Source: Mucidula mucida (taxonomy: Eukaryota; Basidiomycota; Agaricomycetes; Agaricales; Physalacriaceae). Taken from it: a stretch of DNA of 64,000 nt. The stretch lies in the NCBI GenBank assembly GCA_015501055.1, contig JADNYV010000168.1, positions 1 through 64,000 of the forward strand. The letters run 5' to 3'. Shown here piece by piece: positions 32,026 to 42,491 of the stretch (within the stretch, counting starts at the first letter, position 1; each line of letters begins with the position of its first letter). The notes below the pieces were generated by a model. That model did not search any database. It was not told the DNA's origin and worked only from the letters and a program-made list of their open reading frames with translations. Position numbers and translations under genes: made by a program.

Positions 32026-33499
32026 TCAAGTAAACGACGAAACGTATTCATAGTCTATCCACGCCGGGTGTTCCAAAAACACCTTATCAACCGTAAACAC
32101 CTGTGCTTCCTCCTCCGAAAGAATATGCTCAATATCTAAGCGAGCGGACGTATTCCCCCTGGACCAGTCGAGTTGTATTCCGCATAATACGTGTGTTGAA
32201 TATTGTAGGTCTAGACAACCATTACCATTAAACATAACAGAAAGCAAGCAGCTTACCGTCCACTGAACGTCGTCCATCCTATCGGCTGTATCACATCCTC
32301 CATGAAAGTATTCAAGAATACCGTTGTTGCCAGATCATTCCAAGGCCGGCCCAAGTAACACGACTTGGTGATATCCGTCGTGGAATTGGCATCTGGGGAC
32401 TTCACACGCAATCAACACTACGAGCAGACAAAAAATAACCCATACCCGTATAACACGCGCGTCCCATATATACGCACCATATCGATTGCCAGGCGCATCT
32501 GTCTGGTTCGTGCCCTTCCACGCAGAAATGCCCCCTCCGCACGCTCTATTCGCCAAAATGATGTCCTGGAACCATCTACGCACGAGCATCAGACATGGTT
32601 TCCGTGCAGACAATCAACGAGAAGCTCACGCAGTCCCAAACCCAATAGATCTGCACAGCATCATTAGCACGTTCCCGCCAACATACTCGAGGAGAAACAC
32701 ACAATCCGTTTGCCCATAGAACACACTATCAACCACATACGTACTCCCATTCCGCCCCGTATACCACGTATCCTGATAACTCGCAAACGCACACCCATAA
32801 AACGACGCATTCGCATAGGATATGTCCGTCACCAGCGCTTGTGATATGGCGTAGTTTGCCTGTCACCAAGTGAACATCATCACAGTATATAAGTCTAGAA
32901 GAACTCACAGCCTTATTCGCAAAGTTGATATTATACGCCTTGAAATCAACGTTCCCAAACTCGGGCTGTAATGGGGCACCGGTAGGTCCTGCACCGATGA
33001 GCGCACCAGCGCGTGAGGGAGCGACCGTGAGTACGGCCGAGTCCGCGTCGTCCATGCCTGTCTGAACGTACTGCGTGTCCCACACCTCGACGAGGTTTAA
33101 CGCGGAGCCGTTATTCAACCCCGCTCCGTCTGTAGTAAGCGCAGAGGGAGGCAGCTCCCCAAGGAATGTTAGTGGTCCGCTACGCGTGACGTTTACGGTT
33201 TCATGATATGAACCCGCTGCGATGCGTATCGTCGCATCTCCTTCTTCTGGCCTACGTCAATATGTAAGCTCAGACCGGAAGAAGGCTCGATGACGTGTAA
33301 CTGACAAGGACAGAATAGCCTCTTGTAGGCTGGTGAAAGATACTCCAGGTTCGCTCGCATTTTGTGAGACGAAGATGGTCCCAGGAGGGCAAGCTGTTTT
33401 GTTTACTTGACACTCGAGAAAGCGAGGCGAGAACGCAGTGGCTGTGGATGCACAGGCAAGAAGTAGAAGAAGAAAGTTGAAAGCTGAGTTCCTCAACAT
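32026..33499 (-). CDS. Secreted pectin methylesterase (CE8)
   Basis: Pectinesterase removes methyl groups from plant pectin outside the cell. The ATG at 33499 opens a signal peptide (FNFLLLLLACASTATA). The parallel beta-helix enzyme follows: YGCAFASYQDTWYTGRNGS carries the first catalytic Asp, GQTD the second, and CYLGRPWND the conserved Arg. NRACGGGISAWKGTNQTDAP and HPAWIDYEYVSSF finish the protein at 32026. About seven short introns interrupt it. The intron after GQTD must use a weak GTTTCT donor to keep the frame into IGFGTAWFQD, or else be read through; the reading is open in both cases. The gene suits a wood- or litter-decay lifestyle. Confidence 0.9.
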
Positions 33500-33707
33500 C
33501 GTGAACGTTCGGAACGACGAGCGAACACGCGCCCATGCGCTCTCCCGGTCTCTTTTTTTGGAAGGGTTCAAGCGGACCGGCAAGGCCACGAGAACACTGC
33601 GTTGAATCTTCGGCTTTTCTGTTGTTGGTCGCGTGCTATCGATGGAACGGACAGATAATGGTATTAACGCGGTAGATTTACACAGAATCCAACCCGTCCG
33701 TACTCTG
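33500..33707. other. Promoter side of the pectinesterase gene
   Basis: Short spacer before the stop of the dehydrogenase relic. No distinctive site. Confidence 0.3.
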
Positions 33708-34792
33708 TCAAGCTTCAGAGACCTTCATGACCGCTTTTCCGACATGTTGTCGTGATACCATGTAGGCAAATGCTTGTACTGAGTCTTTGAATGAGAAGAC
33801 CTTGTCCACAACTGGTCGCGTCGTTCTTGGATGAGCGCGCATAAGACGCAACATATCATTGAATCTGGACGCGACATATCGATATCAGCAATGTTGGATG
33901 GCTGTAACTTCATAATAGGTACGCACTGAGCGAGCGATTCTGCGATGATATCGACTGATCAATGCTTTTTCAGGCCGAAGAGAGCACTTATGGGGAAGTT
34001 ATCCTTGAAAAAGCGTCGGCGTTTGTCATTCAGTATCATAAGAGACAACACGTACCACGCTGGTAACGTCACTGACGAGACCAAGAGTACTGCCGAACCA
34101 AGTCGCAGATACAGACTGCATAACCGTGCCCGGACCGGCCGACTTGACAAGTAATACCAGGTCACTTCTCAAGAACTATACAACCTGCAATAAAGTGTTA
34201 CCTCGACGACATGGTCAACACCGCGTCCCTCCGTCACGAGAAGGACTTGCTTTGCCCAGTCGAATGTCTTGTGGTAGTTGATCGGCACATTCGCTCCAAG
34301 TTTGGAAGCGACAGCTAGTTTCTCGTCGGGTGACGACGCGATTATGGCGGTAGCGCCAGCAGCAACAGCGAATTGCAAGGCAAGTCTGATTCAAAGAATA
34401 AGATCTCTGAAAAAGAGCGAGTGGGCAATACGCATACCTCGCGACTCTACCGGTTCCCAGAAGAAGAACGGCATCCCCAGCTGTAACGGGCTTTCCACAG
34501 AACAACGCGTTGTACGCGGTGATTGCTGCACATCTATTGCAAGCATTAGGTGTACATTTAACCAACTTGATGGATGATGTACGGCAGAGTAGAAGCCTCC
34601 TCATAAGACAAGTGCGCCGGAATCGCGACCAGAGACTGCATGGAAATTAGCCAAATTCATCATGCCAAATGCCACCACCAAAGCTCGTATATACTCGGTC
34701 AGATGGCCATCTACCAGTCCTCCCCAAGCGCCCAGCTGCGCTTCAAGACTGGTGTCCCCGTATCCCCTTGCTAGACAAGGGTTCTCCCACAC

Positions 34793-36350
34793 CTAGAATT
34801 GGTTCACGTTTTATGTGAATTCGTAAATACGTATCAACTCTAGCCACTGCCACTGAATGCTAAAAATGGTCATGGCTCCCCTGTTTTTTCCTTCAGCCAT
34901 CGCGACGCGACCGTAGTCCAGTGATTTTGCTGTCACTTCCTGGCCGCCCGTCGTTCTTTTCACGGCGTTGACATTTCCTTGCACCTCCGATGACGCACTA
35001 CTCTGGCAAATTCTGCATTTTGCCTGTGTATGATGTATGACCTCACTTTCACGCATTTGCCATTCCAATCGATCACTTATCTCTTTCCTATCTTATAGCT
35101 GTCTGCTGGTCTGTAATTTTCTTCCAATCGTTCTTTGTCCCCTCATTCAGCGCCTCTAGTCTGTCATCCTCCTGCATCAACTCTGGCTCGTGCCCACTCT
35201 TCAAAACCTCCACATCGACATCCCTCAGCAGCCGCATTGTTCTTCGACCTGAACTCCGCGAAAGGGCGACATACATATTGAAAATCGTCAATTTTCCGCT
35301 CGGTGGTTTTGCCAGGTCCACAATCACGGCTAAGATTGTTTGACCTTGCGAGCGATAGTCCGTGAAGGCGTATGCCGGCGTTATGGGATATTGGGTGCGG
35401 GTGACTGTGCGTGTTTTCGTTTTCCCTCGAGCTTCTGGTATATTGATGCGCATCTTTTGTACCGTAGGCCGTATAGGAATGACGCATTCATCGAGGCCGC
35501 GTAGCTGCTTTAGCCGTGTCTTGTTCAACTTTACCAGAATGTAAGCTGGTGGATACTTCAAGTTGACGACATCGCCGCTAGGATCTATCGCCGGCTCCCG
35601 TTCGTCCAATACGATGTCGACAATCTCTCCTCGCGTCCCATTCGCAATGTCCAGGTCTGTCTCGATATTCTGCGTCACCAGAACTTTCGCCCCCACCGCA
35701 ATCTCCACCGACTCTGGCAACTCCTTCCGTTTCTTCTTCCCCTTCGTCGATTTCCTCATGGCCAGTGCATAGCGTTCTTTCAGCGTTAACGGGTGTCCCT
35801 GTATCGCGTCTTCTGCGGGTACCACATAGAGCCGTTGACCCGTCTCTCGACAATGCTTCCTCACGGCTTCATGATTCCACTCGTTTCGGACTGCGTGTCG
35901 CGGTGTCACAAGCGACATCTCGTTCCAGGGTGCCGTCGTGAAGTCTGGATCTTCTCCCTTTCCTAGCACCAGCGTACTCAGCATATCAATGTCCGCCTGT
36001 TCAACACGCCCGTATCTCAGGTGAGTCAAGAAGCTACGCCATCCTTGATCTGTCACCCTCAACTGTTCCTTCAGGATAACCACCGTCGTGAACTCTTCGT
36101 ATATTAGCGCACTGGACAATTGACGAGACGAAGTCGAAGAGGCAAAACTGCACGAAGAAAGTTGATTCGTACACGGGAAGTATTGTTGACATGGTTGTAC
36201 TTGTCCCACCCGCGCCTTCCGCAGTTGCGCCTTCTCCGAAAAAGAGGCGCCCTGCTAAAACACATCCCGATGCCTCTCCTTCTAAGAAACCGAAACTCAC
36301 TTAGATATCTCGTATTTGTTTACCTGTAGAATACACTCTGATCTCCACTC
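34793..36350 (-). mobile_element. Helitron-derived insertion in the dehydrogenase gene
   Basis: The block interrupts a coding exon and carries the end of a Helitron-type helicase on the minus strand. On that strand the left limit looks like a Helitron 3' end: a hairpin TTCAC-ATAAAAC-GTGAA (34803-34819), six bases, then CTAG (34793-34796). The base following is G, not the expected T, and no clear TC 5' end is identified, so the borders are approximate. The string AACCCTTG occurs at both junctions. Confidence 0.6.
35088..36130 (-). pseudogene. Pif1-type helicase, C-terminal half (Helitron RepHel)
   Basis: The frame is open from about 36130 (YEEFTTVVILKEQLRV) to the stop at 35088. Pif1-family C-terminal motifs are present: GAKVLVTQNIETDLDIANGT, then AFTDYRSQGQT and MYVALSRSSG. 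The Walker A and B motifs and the Rep nuclease domain are absent, so it is a 3' fragment. The open frame suggests recent arrival. Confidence 0.85.
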
Positions 36351-36827
36351 AACTAGCAAGGGTTCCGCCGACGGCAGTCGGCGCCTCTCCAGTAGGTGGT
36401 CTGGCACGACATTTGCTGAGACGCGATCGCCAACTTTCCATCCCTGGACGCCCTCGCTCAATGCGACAATCTCGCCGGCCATGTCGGACAGCGGGACAAC
36501 GTTGTCCTTCATCCTAATGCGAATTTAGAGGGAATCTTTCCAAAAAATACAAGAAACGTACGGAAGCAATCTCGAGACATCGCTCAGCATGAAGAGGTCG
36601 CGGTGCTATTACACAGGTAAGTTTTTATGGCGGTAGTCATAATATTTTGGGCGCGTACATTGGCCGAAACGGCATGGATTTTGACTAGAACTTGTCCGGA
36701 TTGCAGACTCGGAATTGGAACCGTCTGTAAGGCCAGCTAAAGGGTAAGCAGATTTGTCACAAGAGACATTAGGACAGGAGCGCACCTCAGTCAAGGCAAA
36801 CTGGCGCGTAGTAGTGGACAAGGCCAT

Positions 36828-37147
36828 CGTTGTTATGTGTCGCGCGTCCTATTCGTTCGAATATATGTGGTCCGCGCGTCTACATCGTTGACAAAGCCGG
36901 TTTGGTAGAAGGAGCGCCGCCTGAATCTCGATAATTCGAGTCGAAGACAATGACAATTGAGAGGAAGAAGTTGCAGTAAATGTGATGACAGTCAAGTGCT
37001 AAGAGGTCTTCGGCAATTGCCGGTACCCTTCCACGGGCCACGGCATCCCCTTGTCGGACGCTCCAATTCATTACGCTGCTCAAGTTCGCCTATGAGTGAG
37101 CTCAGAACCATGCGCAACGCAAAGTGAAACAGGAACAGGAACTATTC
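36828..37147. other. Intergenic
   Basis: Upstream flank of the dehydrogenase relic. No gene seen. Confidence 0.35.
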
Positions 37148-37457
37148 TCAATGAGTACTACCGCAGAAAAGCATAATGATAAACAAAAATTCAAACTGAA
37201 AAGAGGTCTCATAAACCATTGACCACAACGATGCCTGAACTCCACCAGCTCTCAGCTGTCGCACGCACTCCAGAATCTTTGACCGAAATCTGCCGCCATT
37301 TCGGACGCCAAGCACCACAGAGGTCAACGGCCCGCCCAATCTTGACTCAAGCATCGGAATCAGACCCTTCGAAGGCTGACACTCAGTCCCTGCCCAAACC
37401 AACTCCAATGACTTCAACTTCGGCACCAGCCCGCCCTGCATTGTGCACACCTTGAAA
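37148..37457 (-). pseudogene. F-box/LRR C-terminal relic
   Basis: Reads VPKLKSLELVWAGTECQPSK, SVVLGVRNGG and LRAGGVQASLW, the conserved C-terminal block of the F-box family in this window. The usual stop after LW is lost, and the frame continues 20 codons to 37148. Everything upstream is cut off at the direct repeat beginning at 37458. Confidence 0.7.
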
Positions 37458-37684
37458 ACGGATAATTTCAAGTGGATGGGATTCGATTTAGATTTAGGCA
37501 CGGGCGGGGCCCATAACCTATTGGAATCTTGCGGGTTTTCAGACAAGGAGGAGGACAAGCACACCGTACTAATTCATGTACGTACTGTTCAAATACCAAA
37601 AAACGCGTGTATGTAGAACTACCAAATGTAAGTAGTCGAGACATGTAAGTAAGTAATCAATCCAGGAGAAACTGTACCAGATAT
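37458..37684. repeat. 227-bp direct repeat, left copy
   Basis: About 98 percent identical to 41175-41401 in the same orientation. The two copies bracket the gypsy, hAT and copia fragments. It may be the LTR of the copia element, but it lacks TG..CA ends and has no visible primer site or polypurine tract next to it. Confidence 0.7.
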
Positions 37685-38390
37685 GTTCCCATGTCTGCTT
37701 GTGTGTGCCATAACCCTTCCAGTGAACCTTGTATTGAAAACCCCCGCGGTACTTCCGGGAATTAACCACTTTCTCAACCTCCCATTCCGGTTCGGCTCCT
37801 TCCAGCACAGGTGGTGGACGCGTGTCTCGGGGTTGCATCGGAAATTGTGGCTCGTGGTAAGGCGTCAACAGGGCCTCATTGAACATGGGATGAATGCTTT
37901 TCCACGTGTGAGGAATCTGGAGCTTGTAAGAGCTCGTCCCGACTTTCTTGATCACTTTGAACGGCCCGAAGCGTTTGTCATCGAGCTTCTTCATTGGTCG
38001 GTCCGTACTGAAATTCGTCCCTTCCAGCCATACTTTGTTGCCTTCCTTGTACTCTACTGCCTCTGTCCGTTTCCTGTCATAAAACCGTTTCATGTCCTCC
38101 TTTGCCATCTTCAATGCCGACCCTACTTTGTCCCATGTTTTCCTCATGCCGTCGGCAAACTCCTGCGCCGTCTCATTTCTTGATGCCATTTTCGGGGCGG
38201 TGCCTTTGTAGGGGTGTCTGCCTATATCTGCAAAGAACGGAGTGACTTTGGTTGCCGAGTGTACCCGATCATTGTAAACGAATTCAGCAGATGGTAGCCA
38301 TTCGTGCCAGTTGTTCTGATGGTAGTTGACAAATAACCGTAAGAAATGTTCTATCTCTTGGTTTAACCGTTCTGTCTGTCTGTTTGCCTG
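37685..38390 (-). pseudogene. Ty3/gypsy fragment: integrase end and chromodomain
   Basis: Closely related to 13.9-14.6 kb but with an open frame: NQEIEHFLRLFVNYHQNN, SFIPM-like MFNEALLTPYHEP, EWEVEKVVNSRKYRGG and KGYGTHKQTWEHIW. It starts just after the integrase catalytic Glu region and ends within the chromodomain. It keeps Trp and Arg codons that are stops in the larger element and so serves as a reference for that copy. It ends on one side at the 227-bp repeat and on the other at the hAT border. Confidence 0.85.
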
Positions 38391-39552
38391 TAGACCAGGG
38401 CGCAAGTGTTGGGTGTTTAAGTGTACACCCGGGTGCACCCGGCACTCACACCCGGGTGTCAAGTGTTTGGCAGTGGTGAGTAGGGTGTTTGCACGGGTAC
38501 CCACTCGAGTGCGGGTGTCTGGCTTTGGGCCACGAGTGCCGACCCACACTCTACCCGAGTGGACACTCGCAAACACCCGGGTATTCAAGTTGATCGCAAC
38601 AATGGGCACAACCACTTCGCCAAACGGTCTTGACAGACCTTAACTTTCAGCACTTATTACATACCACCCGGTCAATGAGGATTTTTTAAAAATAATAGTA
38701 CACCTGCACTACAACATAATAAAAGTCCACAAACACAAGAACATATATAAAGTACAATGCAAGAAACTAAAGTCTATGGGGGAGAAGGGGTGCACGACAT
38801 ACAAAATCCGCATATGTAATGATAAAATGCCAGGCTATGGCATACTCAGCTTCATTCAGCTCAACAAGTGGTGGGATGTTGGGAGGGGCAAGTTATTGCA
38901 TGTGAGAGTGTATTGACGAAGCCATAGCAGGTGCTCTCGACCATCCACACATCACCCGATACAGAGCATAGAGGGCCTCCTGATGAACCTGCACATCTTG
39001 TGATGATTACATGAACCCTACATCTGATTCTGAGTGGAGTTCCTCTTCAGATGAGGATGCCATGGATGTTGATGAGGGTGATGATCTTTCTGAGGAGGAG
39101 GTCTTGATGGATGCAGGGCGGGAGGAGGAGGAGGACGAGGAGGAGGAGGAGGGGGGAGATGGTGAACCCATTGTTATCGATGATGATGATTCTTCGGATG
39201 AGGAGTAGTTCTCGCTGTGAGTTTTTCCTTCTGTTCTTAACTATTTCTGACTTATAGTTTAGATATCTACATAATCAATCATTTCTAACTGCTGTAGCGT
39301 AGCATTCATACTATAATTTTACATAGTTAATTCTGGACTAACGGACTGATATTGCCAGGCGGGTGTACACGGGTGCACCCGCCACCCTACCCGAGTGGCA
39401 AGACACTCGGGTGTGCGAAACACTCGCGAGTTGGTACCGCACTCAAGTGCTGCACCCGGGTGTCACTCGAGTGCGGGTGTCCGGCTCGGAGCTGTGAATG
39501 ACCTGCTTTAAGAGTGCGAGTGCACCCGAGTGCACACTCGTGCCCAGGTCTA
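38391..39552 (+). mobile_element. Truncated hAT transposon 2
   Basis: The ends TAGACCAGGGCGCAAGTGT and (reverse complement) TAGACCTGGGCACGAGTGT make an imperfect inverted repeat of hAT type. The subterminal zones are filled with ACACCCGGGTG, CACTCG and CCCGAGTG strings. A stretch TTTGGGCCACGAGTGCC aligns with TTTGGGGCCACGAATACTC of hAT 1, so the two are related. No 8-bp target duplication is present (TTTGCCTG left, GATGGTCC right). Confidence 0.8.
39011..39208 (+). pseudogene. Acidic tail of a hAT transposase
   Basis: A 65-codon frame of almost pure Asp/Glu/Ser (DEDAMDVDEGDDLSEEE and similar) in the same relative place as the acidic C-terminus of hAT 1. The dimerisation domain is missing. 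Confidence 0.5.
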
Positions 39553-41095
39553 GATGGTCCTGGGATGGAAATGGTTGGGATAGGCGCACTACTGGGTGGT
39601 GTAGCTGGTGCTGGTGATGCCGGAAGGGGTATAGAGGCGGGATTAGGTGTGTTTTTCGCGTTTTGAACACCTGAAGATTGCTCCTCCTTATTCTCCCCCT
39701 CATTCAGTATAGTACTCGGTTGAATTGTATCCTCCTTTTCGTCGAATTGTATCCTCCTTTTTATCGAATTGTATCCTCCTTTTCGTCAAATTTTATGCTT
39801 CTTTCGACGCTAATTGACCAATTTTCTGGCCAATAAATTCTGTGCCCACTGATGTCGCTATCAAATCCCAGCCAACGACCAATTCTGGCGCGTCTGTCAA
39901 GTTTGGATCCATCTGTCGAATGGACCCAGACCTTGCAGCCAAACTTATGCAGGTCACGGAGATTGGGCTTTGTGCCGTACAGCATCTCATATGGTGTCTT
40001 TCCGTCGAGAGAGCGCGTAGATGTCCGGTTCTTTAACCAGACAGCATGCTTGATGGCTTCTCCCCATAGATTCTTCGGCAATCCTGATGCGTGAAGCATG
40101 GCGCGAACCTTCTCAAGGAGTGTTTGGTTCAATCTCTCTGCTATACCGTTGTGCTCGGGGGTGTCGTGGACCATGAAATTTCGCTTGGTGCCCTGCTGCG
40201 CGAGATGCGCCTTGAACGCATCACTGCTATATTTGCCTCCTTTGTCGCTATGGAGTTCCTTGATTTTGGTGTTGTGCTGCACGTTCAGCCATGCCTCAAA
40301 TTGTTGGTACATTTTGAATGTTTTGTCCTTGGTTCGGATTAGGAACAATACTGAATATTGTGTGTAGTCATCCGTGTACGACATGTAGTACTCCTTATGT
40401 TGAGGAGTGTGAACTGGCGATGGACCCCAGAGGTCCGAGTGGATAATGGCGCTGATTGCTTTCGCGCGTTTGCGTTCCCTGACCTTTAAGACAGGTTTTC
40501 GTGTTTTCTTCCCGTACTTGCACGAGTCACAGGATTTTGGCGGCGGTTTCGATTCGTCGAGAACAATTCCCTCGACAATGTGGTCCTGGACTAGGCGCTT
40601 TGCTGCCTCGGGCAAAATGTGACCCATTATTTGATGCAGGTCATCGAGTGAAATGGAGATTGGAGCTTCTTCTCCAGCCATAGCATGTGGTACGTCAGTT
40701 TCTGTTTTGTATAAACCATTCCTCATTGGGACTCTGCCCAGAACTTTGTCCTTCTTGTCATAGATGCGACATTCCGAGCCGCGGAACAACATCGCGTACC
40801 CGGCAGCTGTAATTTTCGAAACGGACAACAACATGACACCAAGTTTCGGCGCATACAGGACGTTGCGCACCAGGAATTGCGCTCTTTCGCCAGATTTTCC
40901 AGGAAGGTAGACGTGCATGTCTCCTTTGCCAATGGCTTGGAACTTTCCTTTATCGGCCGTGGTGATGGATTTGGGCTCAATAGCCGTATAGTTGAATAAA
41001 CAATGCCGGTAGGGGGTCATATGGCGTGACGCGCCTGAGTCGTACAGGTCAACATCGGGATCAGTGGGTAGCGTGGCGGCGGCGGCGAGGAACAC
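39553..41095 (-). pseudogene. Ty1/copia Pol fragment: protease and integrase
   Basis: The minus-strand frame begins MFLAAAATLPTDPDVD and has the protease motif LYDSGASRHM and the zinc-binding H..H..CDSCKYG. The integrase core shows HSDLWGP, HSDKGGKYSS and EHNGIAERLNQT. It continues to GRWLGFDSDISGHRIYWPE and an in-frame run of about 24-base tandem repeats (FDEKEDTI, FDKKEDTI) near 39720-39790. A Pro/Ala/Ser linker ends at the hAT border. Gag lies missing upstream, and reverse transcriptase and RNase H are missing downstream. Confidence 0.88.
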
Positions 41096-41174
41096 AGTAT
41101 CAAAGGTACGTGTGAAGGCTTCGTCTCATTCATCTCTGATGTCCTGGTGGACATGGCAAAGTAGAATGCAAGCG

Positions 41175-41401
41175 ACGGATAATTTCAAGTGGATGGGATT
41201 CGATTTAGATTTAGGCACGGGCGGGGCCCATAACCTATTGGAACCTTGCGGGTTTTCAGACAAGGAGGAGGACAAGCACACCGTACTAATTCATGTACAT
41301 ACTGTTTAAATACCAAAAAACGCGTGTATGTAGAACTACCAAATGTAAGTAGTCGAGACATGTAAGTAAGTAATCAATCCAGGAGAAACTGTACCAGATA
41401 T
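41175..41401. repeat. 227-bp direct repeat, right copy
   Basis: Partner of 37458-37684. It begins 80 bases beyond the copia start codon. Confidence 0.7.
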
Positions 41402-42491
41402 ATCAACGAGATAAACAGGAAGATAAACTGTCCATCAAGGAGCAGTGCGAGGGATGATTCGGATGGAGGAGAAACGGGGTGCGTACAGGTGAGTACGGCT
41501 TGATATTCCAATAGACCCACACCATCATAGCATCCTCAATGCGACCTAATGAACAAGTGCCCAGGCGCCATCTGTACTCTGAAGAGACATCTTCCTAACT
41601 GCTCTCTCACGGCCTGGGGCCATCAACGACGGTGACGCCCGGAAACGATATACCTGCTTACTTTGTCGTCCTTGAACGCCGCAACATGGACACCTTAGCG
41701 TATCCGAGCGCTCAATGTCGGACAATTTTGGGAGTATCGCTTTATGCATAACCGCGCTGAACAACTAACGCATTCACGCAGGTTGTCCCACCCGTTTTCC
41801 GGCCGCGTTACGCGCCACCGTCTCTTCACCGCGCTCTACGGCTGCCAGGTCATTTCCCAGACAGTTCGGCATTCAACTCGTTTCAGTCGTGCTCTAACCT
41901 TCTTCGTAGTACACCGAATACTAGCCTGGTTTTGAGCGCATCATGTCCTAAATATAGTGGTGCTTCTCTTGCATCATCTCAAATTTGTGGTTAGTGGGCG
42001 AAAAAACCTCCGTATTCTAAGGATTTTTTTTCTAGCCAGCGTTCAAAGAAAAGTATGAGTGCTCTACGTGGCGTCACAATGACGAACATACTTTTGAATG
42101 TGTCGTCTATGGTTGGTTTTACATACCGCCATTGATTGGCACGCGGCATGCGACAATCGCCGTGCTCCATCCAAAGGGTTATCGCAGCAACTTGGCGTCA
42201 TCCTAAACTTACTAAAAGCGCCATGTAAATCCGAAGTAGACTTACTAAGGTCGGCGCGCGCTGAACGAGTCGTCAACCCCATTATCTTTTCTCTGGTGTT
42301 TGACTCGCATTTCTGTTAAGAGTAGACCGCCCTGGAATTCAGAGTGGCGCGGAGCGTGGTACATCTATGTTGGGCAACCGACAAAGCCCGGACGTGGCTG
42401 GTATAAAACCAACGACGCTCATACAATAGAAGCACAAACAATCAGTTCTCATACTCGCCAAATTCTGCTTCTATCCTCTACTAACTCCAGA
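41402..42491. other. Intergenic with the promoter of the dehydrogenase gene
   Basis: No gene seen. TATAAAA at 42402-42408 lies about 84 bases before the start codon of the gene at 42492. Confidence 0.45.
42402..42408 (+). promoter_or_regulatory. TATA box of the dehydrogenase-like gene
   Basis: TATAAAA at a fitting distance from the ATG at 42492 in a GC-mixed context. Confidence 0.5.

Larger units (their letters stand above)
33708..36827 (-). pseudogene. Zinc-type alcohol dehydrogenase/quinone reductase, split by a Helitron fragment
   Basis: Medium-chain dehydrogenase fold. The start at 36827 reads MALSTTTRQFALTE, followed by exons with SLQSGQVLVKI, DMAGEIVALSEGVQGWKVGDRV and LLERRRLPSAEPLL. 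At about 36355 the match stops and resumes at about 34775 with ARGYGDTSLEAQLGAWGG and VDGHLTEY. Then come AHLSYEEASTLP, AYNALFCGKPVTAGDAVLLL, the cofactor-binding LGTGRV, ALQFAVAAGATAIIASSPDE, GVDHVVEV and the last exon ending MVSRQHVGKAVMKVSEA at 33708. The stretch 33960-34160 is degenerate with stops. The glycine motif is GTGRV where family members usually have GTGGV. Confidence 0.8.

Noticed and set aside
37569..38615. One continuous 348-codon minus-strand frame spanning repeat, gypsy and hAT ends
   Set aside because: Only the middle is gypsy Pol; the outer parts are accidental read-through of the 227-bp repeat and the hAT terminus.
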